A stretch of 21,257 nt of DNA from Actinomycetota bacterium (GCA_018268735.1 JAFDWA010000002.1:1-21257), one strand, 5' to 3'; positions 15,027 to 21,257 are shown, numbered from the stretch's first letter. Notes: a model not told the origin generated them from the letters alone. A program made the numbers and translations.

Positions 15027-15377
15027 TCAACCCTTGACGTAGGAGAGCTTCTCTGCGACCAGACCGTCCCGGACCCGGAACACGTCGACCCCGCGGACGT
15101 GGCCGACGCCCCACGAGTACGTCCACCGTTGGACGACCCGGTCACCGGCACCGAAGACCTCCTCGGTCTCGAAGACGCTCGAGGAGTCGTCGAAGATCGA
15201 CTGCCACGCGGCGCGGATCGCATCGCGCCCGACGTGCCGGCTCCCGTCCGGCGAAGGTCCGGTGGCGTCGAAGACGCAGTCGTCGGTCACCATAGCCAGG
15301 CACGCGTCGAGGTCGTGGGCGCCCCACGCCTCGTTGAACCGACCGACGACTGCGAGTGACTCGACATCGGCGTTCAT
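15027..15377 (-). CDS. SnoaL-like (NTF2-fold) protein
   Basis: A 116-aa cone-shaped NTF2-like domain: VVGRFNEAWGAHDLDACLAM, then VTDDCVFDATGPSPDG, GRDAIRAAWQSIFDD, VVQRWTYSWG, VRGVDVFRVRDGLVAEKLSY. These motifs match the SnoaL/DUF4440 superfamily, which includes polyketide cyclases, isomerases and many ligand-binding proteins of unknown role. AGGAGG lies seven bases before the ATG at 15377, so the open frame continuing upstream is not used. It may be the last gene of the arsR-SRPBCC-DinB cluster, although a 160-base gap and a pseudogene separate it from dinB. The specific function is unknown. Confidence 0.88.
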   Translation of the reverse strand: MNADVESLAVVGRFNEAWGAHDLDACLAMVTDDCVFDATGPSPDGSRHVGRDAIRAAWQSIFDDSSSVFETEEVFGAGDRVVQRWTYSWGVGHVRGVDVFRVRDGLVAEKLSYVKG

Positions 15378-15538
15378 GACGTCACCTCCTCGTTGGCTGA
15401 GCTGAACGACTTCAACGCACCACGTTTCGATCTCGTCCGTGGTGTCTGACATGCTCCGACGCAGTGTCACTTGCCGGTGACAGCGTCCACGGACACGGTA
15501 GCCATGCCGGCGATCAGCGAGCGTCGGTTGCACCCGAT

Positions 15539-15870
15539 TCAACGGCGCCAGAGGATCAGGTGGGTGACACCGCTCGCGCTTGGGACCCGTTCGATGTTGA
15601 ACCGATCCTCGAGCGCCTCGACAGGGGTGACATCGAGGAAGTGGAACGTGGTGTCCGACAGCGTGAAGGACGGACGCCGGTGAAGTGGTCGTCCAGCCCC
15701 CTGGACCCGCCCGGGTCCGTGCAGTTGACCCAGCTCGCCGTCGCTCCGGCCCAGGAGAAGAACTCGGTAGGGTTCGCGTGGCCGAAGGGGCGTTCGAGGC
15801 TCTGGCCGTCCCCGGTACCGAATCCGTCGCTCGACACCACGAAGTTCTGCACCCTCAGCAACTGCGACAT
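15539..15870 (-). pseudogene. Dihydrofolate-reductase/RibD-family gene with two internal deletions
   Basis: From the ATG at 15870, after a good GAGGGGG ribosome site, the frame reads MSQLLRVQNFVVSSDGFG, then PTEFFSWAGATASW and DPGGSRGLDDHF. This is the N-terminus of actinobacterial dihydrofolate reductase family (RibD C-terminal fold) proteins. Near 15670 the frame changes and reads SFTLSDTTFHFLDVTPVEAL, the expected mid-protein segment after about 40 missing residues. It then goes straight to DRFNIERVPSASGVTHLILW and a TGA at 15539-15541, the expected C-terminus after a further loss of about 60 residues. Only about 110 codons of roughly 200 remain and the active-site core is gone. It follows dinB by 34 bases and was probably an operon member. 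Confidence 0.8.
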
Positions 15871-15904
15871 CGGGTCCTGCCCCCTCGGTCGGTCAGACTG
15901 AACG

Positions 15905-16474
15905 CTACGACGTCGTGGGGTCACGACCGATGAATGCCATGAGCTTCGTCTGCGCGTCTGCGTCGTCGGGAACCGCCACGCGGGGACCGTACTGACCACT
16001 GGCACGGAGCACGTCGTCGAGCGGGAGCATCTGCTCGAGGTACGCCGAGCAGCGCTGCTGGTCCAAGGTGTCGTCCTGACCGGTCGCCCGTGCCAGGTCC
16101 CAGGTGTGCATGAACACGTCAGCTGTGAAGAACCGCGACACCGCCAGAGGAAGCGGGACCTCGCCGATGTGGGAGTTGCGCAGCACCTTGTCGGCGGTCG
16201 CGGGATCATCCAGCAGACGTTGGACGCCGTCGTCCAGCTCGTGCCATGCAGCCGCAGGATCGCGGATGACCTCCGAGCCCACGACGAGGTCGATCCCCGT
16301 CCCGGCCCGCAGGAACTCCGGGAACCAACCGACGAGGTGAACGACGACATCGCGGGCGGTCCACTCAGGCACGGGCGACCGGTTGTCCCACGTCGAGTCG
16401 ATGTCGACACCATCGACGACGGCACCGAACCGGGCGGCGGTGGCGCGGTACTCGTCAGCCGGCGACGGGCTCAT
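15905..16474 (-). CDS. DinB-superfamily metal-binding protein (TIGR03086-like, mycothiol-type)
   Basis: A 189-aa four-helix-bundle protein of the maleylpyruvate-isomerase N-terminal/DinB superfamily. Diagnostic parts are the N-terminal helix YRATAARFGAVVDGV, PVPEWTARDVVVHLVGWFP (metal-ligand His46) and FMHTWDLARATGQ with the second His. Actinobacterial members use mycothiol as the thiol cofactor for transferase or isomerase reactions on small electrophiles. The exact reaction here is unknown. The ATG at 16474 overlaps the SRPBCC stop by 4 bases (ATGA), so translation is coupled, and the longer open frame upstream overlaps that gene. It belongs to the arsR-led operon. Confidence 0.88.
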   Translation of the reverse strand: MSPSPADEYRATAARFGAVVDGVDIDSTWDNRSPVPEWTARDVVVHLVGWFPEFLRAGTGIDLVVGSEVIRDPAAAWHELDDGVQRLLDDPATADKVLRNSHIGEVPLPLAVSRFFTADVFMHTWDLARATGQDDTLDQQRCSAYLEQMLPLDDVLRASGQYGPRVAVPDDADAQTKLMAFIGRDPTTS

Positions 16475-16962
16475 GCAACGACCCCGTCGGCGAGCATCGC
16501 ATCGAGCTTCGCATACCCCTGATCGACGCCGACCTCCATCCCCGAGACCAGCCAGGCATCTCGACCCTCGAAGCTGTCGACGAGCGACTGGGCGTGCATG
16601 CGCGTGGTCCCGTCGCCGCGGTCGTCGAAGCGGAGCGTCTCGAGCGCCACGTCGTCGGGCATGCCCTCGAAGGTGAAGGTCTGCACGATCCGGGTGTCGG
16701 TGATCTGGTGGAAGCATCCGCGGAACCCGTACTCCTCACCGTCTCTGCACGCGACGTAGCGCCAGGATCCGCCGTCTCGGGCGTCCCAATCGAGGATCCG
16801 GGTGTCCATGCCGTCGGGGCCCACCCACTGGGCGAACAGCTCCGGATCGGTGTGAGCCCGCAGCAGCTGGGCGGGAGTGGCGGCGAAGTCACGCGTGATG
16901 CGGATGATCGGTAGGTCCGGATCGGCCTCGATCATGGCATCGACGATGCGGTTCGCGGTCAT
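16471..16962 (-). CDS. SRPBCC/AHSA1-domain protein
   Basis: A 163-aa START-like (SRPBCC, AHSA1) domain: IIRITRDFAATPAQLLRAHT, PELFAQWVGPDGM, GGSWRYVACRDGEEYGFRG, IVQTFTFEGMPDDVALETL, and a C-terminal helix ending GYAKLDAMLADGV. These proteins have a hydrophobic ligand pocket and in actinobacteria are very often encoded next to an ArsR regulator, as here (36 bases downstream of it). GGAG lies six bases before the ATG at 16962. The ligand is unknown. The stop overlaps the next gene's start by 4 bases. Confidence 0.92.
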   Translation of the reverse strand: MTANRIVDAMIEADPDLPIIRITRDFAATPAQLLRAHTDPELFAQWVGPDGMDTRILDWDARDGGSWRYVACRDGEEYGFRGCFHQITDTRIVQTFTFEGMPDDVALETLRFDDRGDGTTRMHAQSLVDSFEGRDAWLVSGMEVGVDQGYAKLDAMLADGVVA

Positions 16963-16998
16963 GAGGTTCTCCGTCTGTCGTGTGCTCGACCCTGGTGT

Positions 16999-17466
16999 TC
17001 AGCGCGCGTGTCCGGTCGGGTTCGCCCTGATCGCTCCTCTCACGACAGTGCCGGAGCGGCGCGTCTCTGTCGGCGCTGTCTCTGCCGACCCTGGCCCGTC
17101 AGCCGAGTCCATGTCGGCGAGGAGGCGGTCGAGTCGCTGGAACCGGTCCTCTGCCTGACCCCGGTAGCGGTCGATCCACTTGGTCATGAGGTCGAACACC
17201 TCGGCCTCGAGGTGCACCGGCCGACGGTGTGCGTCACCCGCGCGTGAAACCAGCCCCGCGACCTCCAGGACGCGCAGGTGCTTGGACACGGCCTGCTTTG
17301 ATACTGCGAACGGCGCCGCGAGCTCCATCACGGTGGCATCCCCGACAGCCAGCCTGGCCACGATCTCGCGACGGGTCGGGTCCGCCAGCGCGGAGAACAC
17401 CCTCGACAGGTCGTCGCTCACCAACGACTGCACCGTGAGCTCGGCCCACGGGATCCGGGCGACCAT
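16999..17466 (-). CDS. ArsR-family winged-helix repressor
   Basis: About 155 aa with an ArsR/SmtB winged helix: LSRVFSALADPTRREIVARL, ATVMELAAPFAVSKQAVSKH, then LRVLEVAGLVSRAGDAHRRP. The recognition helix is SKQAVSKHLRVLE. No metal-binding cysteine cluster is seen, so it probably senses something other than metals, as is common for the ArsR partners of SRPBCC proteins. The longest frame starts with a GTG at 17523, but a near-consensus promoter (TTGACA, 17 bases, GAGGAT) predicts an mRNA start near 17500. The true start is therefore inside. The ATG at 17466, preceded by GGGGAG, is my choice; a GTG some 10 residues on is possible. It heads the SRPBCC-DinB-DHFR(pseudo) operon and likely represses it. 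Confidence 0.87.
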   Translation of the reverse strand: MVARIPWAELTVQSLVSDDLSRVFSALADPTRREIVARLAVGDATVMELAAPFAVSKQAVSKHLRVLEVAGLVSRAGDAHRRPVHLEAEVFDLMTKWIDRYRGQAEDRFQRLDRLLADMDSADGPGSAETAPTETRRSGTVVRGAIRANPTGHAR

Positions 17467-17498
17467 CTGCTCCCCGTCGCCGAGGATGACAACTGCAT

Positions 17499-17536
17499 GG
17501 TTGACATCCTCGGCCTCCTCCACCAGGTTGTCAACC
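17499..17536 (-). promoter_or_regulatory. arsR operon promoter with repeated operator half-sites
   Basis: The minus-strand -35 TTGACA (17530-17535) and -10 GAGGAT (17507-17512) are exactly 17 bases apart. The -35 sits inside the palindrome GGTTG-T-CAACC (17526-17536). A second near-copy, GGTTGACATCC on the plus strand at 17499-17509, overlaps the -10. Paired GGTTGNCANCC sites over both promoter elements suit an ArsR autorepressor. Confidence 0.65.
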
Positions 17537-17743
17537 AGTTACTCCAGTGCCGAGAGCGGCTTCTCCGGTCGGTTGAGTCTCGGAGTGAACCGCTGCCGGG
17601 CGGCTCGCACAATCACGCAGGACCGCTGCGGTACCCAACTGCACCAGCCTGACAGTGCAGGTGATCGGCGTCGGTGGACGACAACGCCGGGATCCGGCGA
17701 TAGGTTGACGGCGACCGTTCGACCACGACCGAGGAGCACTGTC

Positions 17744-18112
17744 ATGTCCGTCCGTCGCAAGCCCAGCCTGCTCTGGAGGATCTTCGTCATCGTGGGGATG
17801 GGATCGCTGCTCGCCCTGTCGGTCAACGACGACATCTGGGAGCAGTTCGAGTCGACCGTCGGCGACACGGTGCCACGCACCCGGATCCAGGCCATCGTCG
17901 CCGCGACGTTCGGCCTCCACGTGCTCGAGGCGATGCTGGTCTGGCGCTCCGCACGACGCAACGGCGACGCCGGCCCGTTCCGCTGGGCGCTCGCGACCCT
18001 GGTGTGGGGCTTCCCGGTCGGGCGACGCCTCAAGAAGTCGCGCAAGGCCCAAGCGCTCGCCGTCGAAGCCGTCGCCATGGCTGACGAGGCCACCGCGCTC
18101 GCCGCAGCCTGA
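17744..18112 (+). CDS. Small membrane protein of unknown function
   Basis: A 122-aa protein with a basic start (MSVRRKPSLLWR), a first hydrophobic segment (IFVIVGMGSLLALSV), a second (IVAATFGLHVLEAMLVW) and a third weaker one (FRWALATLVWGFPVG). A charged helical tail follows (RRLKKSRKAQALAVEAVAMA). The pattern is similar to DUF4499-type short integral membrane proteins, but I do not recognise it with certainty. GAGGAG lies seven bases before the ATG at 17744, which sets the start; the long open frame upstream runs through the arsR gene and is spurious. It stands alone and is closed by the strongest terminator in the window. Confidence 0.8.
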   Translation: MSVRRKPSLLWRIFVIVGMGSLLALSVNDDIWEQFESTVGDTVPRTRIQAIVAATFGLHVLEAMLVWRSARRNGDAGPFRWALATLVWGFPVGRRLKKSRKAQALAVEAVAMADEATALAAA

Positions 18113-18135
18113 CACCACACCACCTGCTACCTGGT

Positions 18136-18180
18136 TCTCGGGCGTCGAATCGACACATCGTGTCGATTCGACGCCCGAGA
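18136..18180. terminator. Perfect 21-bp stem, bidirectional terminator
   Basis: Bases 18136-18156 and 18160-18180 are exact reverse complements around a 3-base ATC centre. The hairpin sits midway between the convergent stops of the small membrane protein gene (18112) and menB (18199). It lacks a U-tract, like the hairpin at 142-190. Confidence 0.8.
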
Positions 18181-18198
18181 TTCCGGTGGAGGGCGGGG

Positions 18199-19221
18199 TC
18201 AGAAGTGCCAGGGGAACCCTGACCAGTCGGGATCCCGACGTTCGAGGAACGAGTCTCGGCCTTCCGCTGCCTCGTCGGTCATGTACGCCAACCGCGTCGC
18301 CTCGCCGGCGAAGACCTGCTGGCCCACCAGCCCGTCGTCGATCAGGTTGAAGCTGTACTTCAGCATGCGCTGCGCTGTCGGCGACTTCCCCATCACCTTG
18401 CGGCCCCAGTCGAGCGCCACGCGCTCCAGGTCCCCGTGGTCGACCACCGCGTTCACCATGCCCATGCGGTGGGCGTCCTCTGCGGTGTACTCGTCGCCCA
18501 GGAAGAAGATCTCGCGGGCGAACTTCTGGCCGACCTGGCGGGCGAGGTAGGCGGAGCCGAAGCCACCGTCGAAGCTCGCGACATCCGCGTCGGTCTGCTT
18601 GAACCGGGCATGCTGGCGGCTCGCAAGGGTCAGGTCGCTCACCACGTGCAGGCTGTGGCCTCCACCCGCGGCCCATCCCGGCACCACGCAGATGACCACC
18701 TTCGGCATGAACCGGATCAACCGCTGCACCTCCAGGATGTGGAGGCGGCCGGATCGGGCAGGGTCGATCGCCGCGGCGGTCAGCCCGGGTTCACCGCTGT
18801 CGTCCTCGACGGTGTAGCGGTACCCGTCCCTGCCTCTGATCCGCTGGTCTCCGCCGGAGCAGAACGCCCACCCGCCGTCCTTCGGGGAGGGGCCGTTGCC
18901 GGTGAGCAGCACGCAGCCGACGTCCGGGCTCTGCCGAGCGTGGTCCAGCACTCGGTAGAGCTGGTCGACGGTTCGGGGTCGGAAGGCGTTGCGGACCTCG
19001 GGCCGATCGAACGCGACGCGGACGACCCCCACGTCGACGGCGCGGTGGTAGGTGATGTCGTCGAGGTCCTCGAAGCCCGCAACCGGCGCCCACGCCGCTG
19101 CGTCGAAGATCTCCGACACAGACGACGACTGGGACACGGGCTCCTCCGAGGACACGGGCTCGGTGGGCGCTGGCTCGGGGCGCGCTGGCTCAGGTCGGAC
19201 GGGGTCACGGCGATCGGACAT
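18199..19221 (-). CDS. menB: 1,4-dihydroxy-2-naphthoyl-CoA synthase
   Basis: A 340-aa crotonase-fold enzyme closing the naphthoquinone ring from o-succinylbenzoyl-CoA in menaquinone synthesis. MenB-specific motifs are AFCSGGDQRIRGRDGY, PGWAAGGGHSLHVVSDL and KQTDADVASFDGGFGSAYLA, followed by RQVGQKFAREIFFLG and a final FPWHF. The Asp in TDADV marks type II MenB, which uses this side chain instead of bicarbonate, as in M. tuberculosis. An N-terminal extension of about 35 residues, rich in Pro-Glu repeats (RPEPARPEPAPTEP), precedes the usual start SEIFDAAAW. It is probably disordered, or the true start lies further in. The ATG at 19221 is favoured over the GTG at 19263 because CAGACT ends seven bases before it. 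Divergent from the thioesterase gene. Confidence 0.95.
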   Translation of the reverse strand: MSDRRDPVRPEPARPEPAPTEPVSSEEPVSQSSSVSEIFDAAAWAPVAGFEDLDDITYHRAVDVGVVRVAFDRPEVRNAFRPRTVDQLYRVLDHARQSPDVGCVLLTGNGPSPKDGGWAFCSGGDQRIRGRDGYRYTVEDDSGEPGLTAAAIDPARSGRLHILEVQRLIRFMPKVVICVVPGWAAGGGHSLHVVSDLTLASRQHARFKQTDADVASFDGGFGSAYLARQVGQKFAREIFFLGDEYTAEDAHRMGMVNAVVDHGDLERVALDWGRKVMGKSPTAQRMLKYSFNLIDDGLVGQQVFAGEATRLAYMTDEAAEGRDSFLERRDPDWSGFPWHF

Positions 19222-19283
19222 GGGCGGGAGTCTGTCAGTCGACGACCGCCGCTCAGAAGCCACCCGGAGCGCGAGGCTGTTGC

Positions 19284-19691
19284 ATGACCGATCCGACCGC
19301 CACCGAATCGCTGCACGAGCTCATGCCTCTCGGCGCCCACCTCGAGTTCTCCGTCGTCAGCAGCAGCGCCGACGAGGTCGTGCTGAGCGCTCCATGGGCG
19401 CCGGAGCACTGCACCGCCGGCGGCATCCTCCACGGCGGCTTCCTGATGGCGCTCGCCGATGCGGCCGGGGCGCTGTGCGCGGTGAAGAACCTGCCGCCGG
19501 ACACGTGGACATCGACCATCGAGTCGAAGACGAACATGATGCGACCCGTCCCGTCCGGCACGGTGACGGCGCGGAGCACTCCTGTCCACGTCGGCCGGAC
19601 CACCATCGTCGTGCAGACCGACATCACCCGTGAGGACGGCAAGCTCGCCGCACGCACCACCCAGACCCAGGCCGTCCTCCCCGCACGCTGA
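19284..19691 (+). CDS. PaaI-type hotdog thioesterase, possible DHNA-CoA thioesterase
   Basis: A 135-aa hotdog-fold protein: HCTAGGILHGGFLMALADAA carries the His50-Gly-Gly turn and Asp59 expected as the catalytic acid of PaaI/4HBT thioesterases. It continues TWTSTIESKTNMMRPV, TARSTPVHVGRTTIVVQTDI and a final AARTTQTQAVL. These enzymes hydrolyse aryl- or acyl-CoA thioesters. Because menB is divergent only 62 bases away, the most economical role is hydrolysis of 1,4-dihydroxy-2-naphthoyl-CoA, the step after MenB (MenI-like). That role is inferred from context; a phenylacetyl-CoA-type substrate remains possible. GAGG lies seven bases before the ATG. It ends 19 bases from the convergent hydroxylase gene. 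Confidence 0.88.
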   Translation: MTDPTATESLHELMPLGAHLEFSVVSSSADEVVLSAPWAPEHCTAGGILHGGFLMALADAAGALCAVKNLPPDTWTSTIESKTNMMRPVPSGTVTARSTPVHVGRTTIVVQTDITREDGKLAARTTQTQAVLPAR

Positions 19692-19710
19692 GGGCCGGCA
19701 GGACCAGCTC

Positions 19711-20340
19711 TCAGTCCTCGGGTGCGATCGACGCGAACGCCCGCGCGCGGTCGAGTTGCGCTGCACGAGACGCCGGGTCGGCGGAGCCCACCAGCACGTA
19801 GTCCGCATCCAGGCCCGGGCGGAGCTCACCGCTGCCGTCGAGCATCCACGGCTGGGCCAGTCGTCTCGGGACCCGGACACGCTCGGGTCGTTCGTAGGTG
19901 CCGAACACGTGATCCCACAACGAGGTGGTGACGCCGTGGTTCGCACGCGGGTGGCCGAAGTGGTGGTGGAAGTGGTGTCGACGGAGCCAGGTCGAGTAGC
20001 GGCCCCGAGGTCCACGCAGGTGCGCCACGGCGTGCTGGTGCTCGTAGCCGGCGTAGCCGACGCACCAGCCCAGCCCGAGCGCCAACCCGGGCAGTCCGAG
20101 CAGGAGCCATCCGAGCGGCGCCCACAGCAACGCAGCGACGACGATCACGCCGGCCCAGCTGAGCAGGGTCGTGTTCGAGAAGGACCATCCCGAGCCGACG
20201 TGGTGCTCGAGGTGCTCTCGACTCATGATCCCGCGACCGTTCAGCGCATGCATCGCGAATCGGTGCAGCAGGTATTCGGCGAGGGTCCACAGCGCGGCAC
20301 CCGCGAGGAGGGTGACTGCGATGCTCACAGCGGCACGCAC
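19711..20340 (-). CDS. Fatty acid hydroxylase / sterol desaturase family membrane di-iron protein
   Basis: A 209-aa protein with hydrophobic segments at about 4-20 and 58-95 and the histidine boxes of the superfamily. These are HRFAMH (26-31), REHLEHH (41-47), YEHQHAVAH (99-107) and RRHHFHHHFGHPRANHG (120-136), followed by WDHVFGTYE. The boxes bind two irons that hydroxylate or desaturate lipids; short members include carotenoid beta-ring hydroxylase-like proteins. The lipid substrate is unknown. AGGAGG precedes the GTG at 20340 by seven bases, fixing the start; the longer upstream frame enters tetR. It follows tetR by 34 bases on the same strand and is probably controlled by it. The C-terminal 35 residues are soluble and charged. 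Confidence 0.88.
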   Translation of the reverse strand: MRAAVSIAVTLLAGAALWTLAEYLLHRFAMHALNGRGIMSREHLEHHVGSGWSFSNTTLLSWAGVIVVAALLWAPLGWLLLGLPGLALGLGWCVGYAGYEHQHAVAHLRGPRGRYSTWLRRHHFHHHFGHPRANHGVTTSLWDHVFGTYERPERVRVPRRLAQPWMLDGSGELRPGLDADYVLVGSADPASRAAQLDRARAFASIAPED

Positions 20341-20374
20341 GAGGGATCCTCCTGTCGAATCGGTCCGGGAGCGA

Positions 20375-21154
20375 TCATCGTTCGGGCCATTCCTCGGCCA
20401 CGGCTCGGGCCGCCGCCAGCTCCTGCGGGTCAGCACCCCAGCCGACGAGCAGCGCCGCGGTGATCTCCCGGCCGAGGAGGGCCCCGGTCATCGGCAGGCC
20501 GACCACCAGCCCGTCGGTGAGGAGCGCTCCGTTGAGCGCGACGACCCACGAGATCGTCCGGACGAGGTCGCCGTCGGCGAGCTCACCGATCGGGTCGACT
20601 GCTGCAGCGGCGCGATCGAGCGCACCGACCACGACCGCATCGGCGAGGAGTCGCTGCGGCTCGCGCAGCACCGCCATCGCCGCGCCGACGACGGCGCCGA
20701 GGTCCTCGGCGTCCTGGCCGCCGTCGGTGACGAGGAGGCGCTGTTGGAGTTGGAACTCCCGCGGGTGGCGGATCGGAGCGGCGAGGAACGTCTCACCGAA
20801 CGCCCAGAGACGGGCGAGGGCACCGACGGAGGGTGCCACGTCCTCGGCGATGCGTGCGTCCCAGTCGGCGACCGCTTCGGCGGCGACCGAGCCGAGCGCC
20901 ACGAGCGCCCTGGTCTGCAGGGCCGACACCAGCGAGCTGCGTGACGGGAAGTACGTGTACAGCGAGGCAGTGGCGTAGTCCGCGGCCTCGGCGAGCGCCG
21001 CCATGGTCAAGCCCTCGATGCCGTGGGTCTCGACGAGGTCGGCCGCCAGGTCGAGCAGGTGGTCGCGGCGCGCCTCGCGCTTGCGGGTCCTGCGATCCGA
21101 CGCGACCGGTGCAGGGTCGGAGCTGATCGATGCGACGACGTTTTCCGATGGCAC
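20375..21154 (-). CDS. TetR-family transcriptional regulator
   Basis: About 259 aa. The N-terminal helix-turn-helix is RRDHLLDLAADLVETHG, LTMAALAEAADYATASLYTY and FPSRSSLVSAL, standard for TetR. The C-terminal ligand domain begins near ALVALGSVAAEAV and is Ala/Leu-rich with no recognisable subfamily mark. The longest frame begins at a GTG at 21181, but a TTGACA -35 lies only 4 bases before that codon. The GTG at 21154, seven bases after GACGTT (-10), is therefore the likely start of a leaderless mRNA. That GTG sits in the spacer of a perfect 13-bp-arm palindrome. It probably represses itself and the hydroxylase gene downstream, whose lipid substrate or product may be the inducer. Confidence 0.9.
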   Translation of the reverse strand: MPSENVVASISSDPAPVASDRRTRKREARRDHLLDLAADLVETHGIEGLTMAALAEAADYATASLYTYFPSRSSLVSALQTRALVALGSVAAEAVADWDARIAEDVAPSVGALARLWAFGETFLAAPIRHPREFQLQQRLLVTDGGQDAEDLGAVVGAAMAVLREPQRLLADAVVVGALDRAAAAVDPIGELADGDLVRTISWVVALNGALLTDGLVVGLPMTGALLGREITAALLVGWGADPQELAAARAVAEEWPER

Positions 21155-21168
21155 GTCGGAAAACGTCG
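21136..21168. promoter_or_regulatory. TetR operator: perfect 13-bp-arm palindrome over the start codon
   Basis: Bases 21136-21148 (CGACGTTTTCCGA) and 21156-21168 are exact reverse complements with a 7-base spacer. The GTG start (21152-21154, minus strand) lies in the spacer, and the right arm covers the -10 hexamer (21162-21167). This is the classic layout for TetR autorepression. Confidence 0.75.
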
Positions 21169-21191
21169 CGCCGTCACCCACGTCCTGTCAA
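21162..21191 (-). promoter_or_regulatory. tetR promoter
   Basis: A perfect minus-strand -35 TTGACA (21186-21191) is separated by 18 bases from GACGTT (21162-21167), which ends seven bases before the GTG at 21154. The -10 is weak, but the -35 is one of only two exact consensus matches I noted at a promoter position in the window. Confidence 0.55.
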
Positions 21192-21257
21192 GCGTCCGTT
21201 CAGGCAGGAGCCGCCCGGGATCCTCGAACCAAGCGGCCGGGTCGAGCACCGGTGGGC
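21192..21257. other. Right-edge stretch with no assignable gene
   Basis: These 66 bases lie upstream of the tetR promoter. One minus-strand frame reads DPAAWFEDPGRLLPERTLD and stays open into tetR, which could be the tail of a gene beyond the edge or chance. I see no motif that decides it. Confidence 0.3.

Noticed and set aside
15556..16425. A 289-aa minus-strand protein
   Set aside because: Its first two thirds are an out-of-frame shadow of the DinB gene. Only the part from 15870 is a real remnant (DHFR-family pseudogene).
17531..18676. Long minus-strand frame opposite the small membrane protein
   Set aside because: It crosses the terminator and menB out of frame and has no domain. The plus-strand gene has a ribosome site and membrane segments.
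21007..21249. An 80-codon minus-strand ORF at the right edge
   Set aside because: Most of it is an out-of-frame shadow of tetR. The first 20 codons could belong to a gene beyond the edge but show no decisive motif.
1..21257. CRISPR array, tRNA/rRNA genes, insertion sequence, prophage or integrase
   Set aside because: No regularly spaced direct repeats, tRNA-like cloverleaf, transposase motif or phage protein was seen on either strand by eye.

Overview
The window is a high-GC chromosomal segment of an actinobacterium. An acidimicrobial lineage (Ilumatobacter-like) is my best guess, from gene content rather than a marker gene. Supporting signs are dense G/C-ending codons, many GTG starts, several genes whose TANNNT-like -10 box lies only 6-7 bases before the start codon (leaderless transcripts), a type II MenB, an F420/luciferase-family relic, a mycothiol-type DinB protein, and VapBC, HipBA and ArsR-SRPBCC modules. 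I see no rRNA, tRNA, CRISPR array, insertion sequence or phage gene.

Layout. 1-2949 (all minus strand): the N-terminus of a short-chain dehydrogenase, a perfect 24-bp-arm hairpin, a lipoprotein with a MopE-like Asp/Cys motif and a very long glycine-rich PGRS/collagen-like tail, and an exported SurE-type nucleotidase. 2997-6814: a metallo-beta-lactamase-fold hydrolase, a vapBC pair in convergent overlap with it, a two-gene ABC-2 exporter and a DUF1269-like glycine-zipper protein. 6829-10735: a toxin-antitoxin-rich stretch with a second vapBC, an intact antitoxin followed by a gutted vapC, a broken luciferase-like monooxygenase gene, a VOC protein and hipBA behind a cluster of palindromes. 10917-14978: a UvrA-like tandem ABC ATPase divergent from a GH79 heparanase-like lipoprotein. 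15027-17466: a minus-strand cluster running arsR, SRPBCC (AHSA1), DinB, a broken dihydrofolate-reductase-family gene and a SnoaL-like protein. 17744-18112: a small membrane protein, closed by a perfect 21-bp-arm terminator. 18199-19691: menB divergent from a hotdog thioesterase, a likely menaquinone pair (DHNA-CoA formation and hydrolysis). 19711-21154: a tetR and fatty-acid-hydroxylase operon with a perfect 13-bp-arm operator over the tetR start.

What stands out. (1) Three genes (vapC, LLM monooxygenase, DHFR-family) each keep recognisable ends but have lost the middle, so the accessory part is decaying by internal deletion. (2) Four toxin-antitoxin loci lie within 7 kb, and one has lost its toxin but kept the antitoxin. 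(3) Promoter and palindrome geometry at hipB, vapB, tetR and arsR predicts autoregulation and shows that the longest-ORF starts of several genes are too long. (4) The glycine-rich MopE-like lipoprotein is the least characterised gene here. I did not find a clearly new multi-gene system. With the pseudogenes counted, no stretch above 300 bases lacks a gene.
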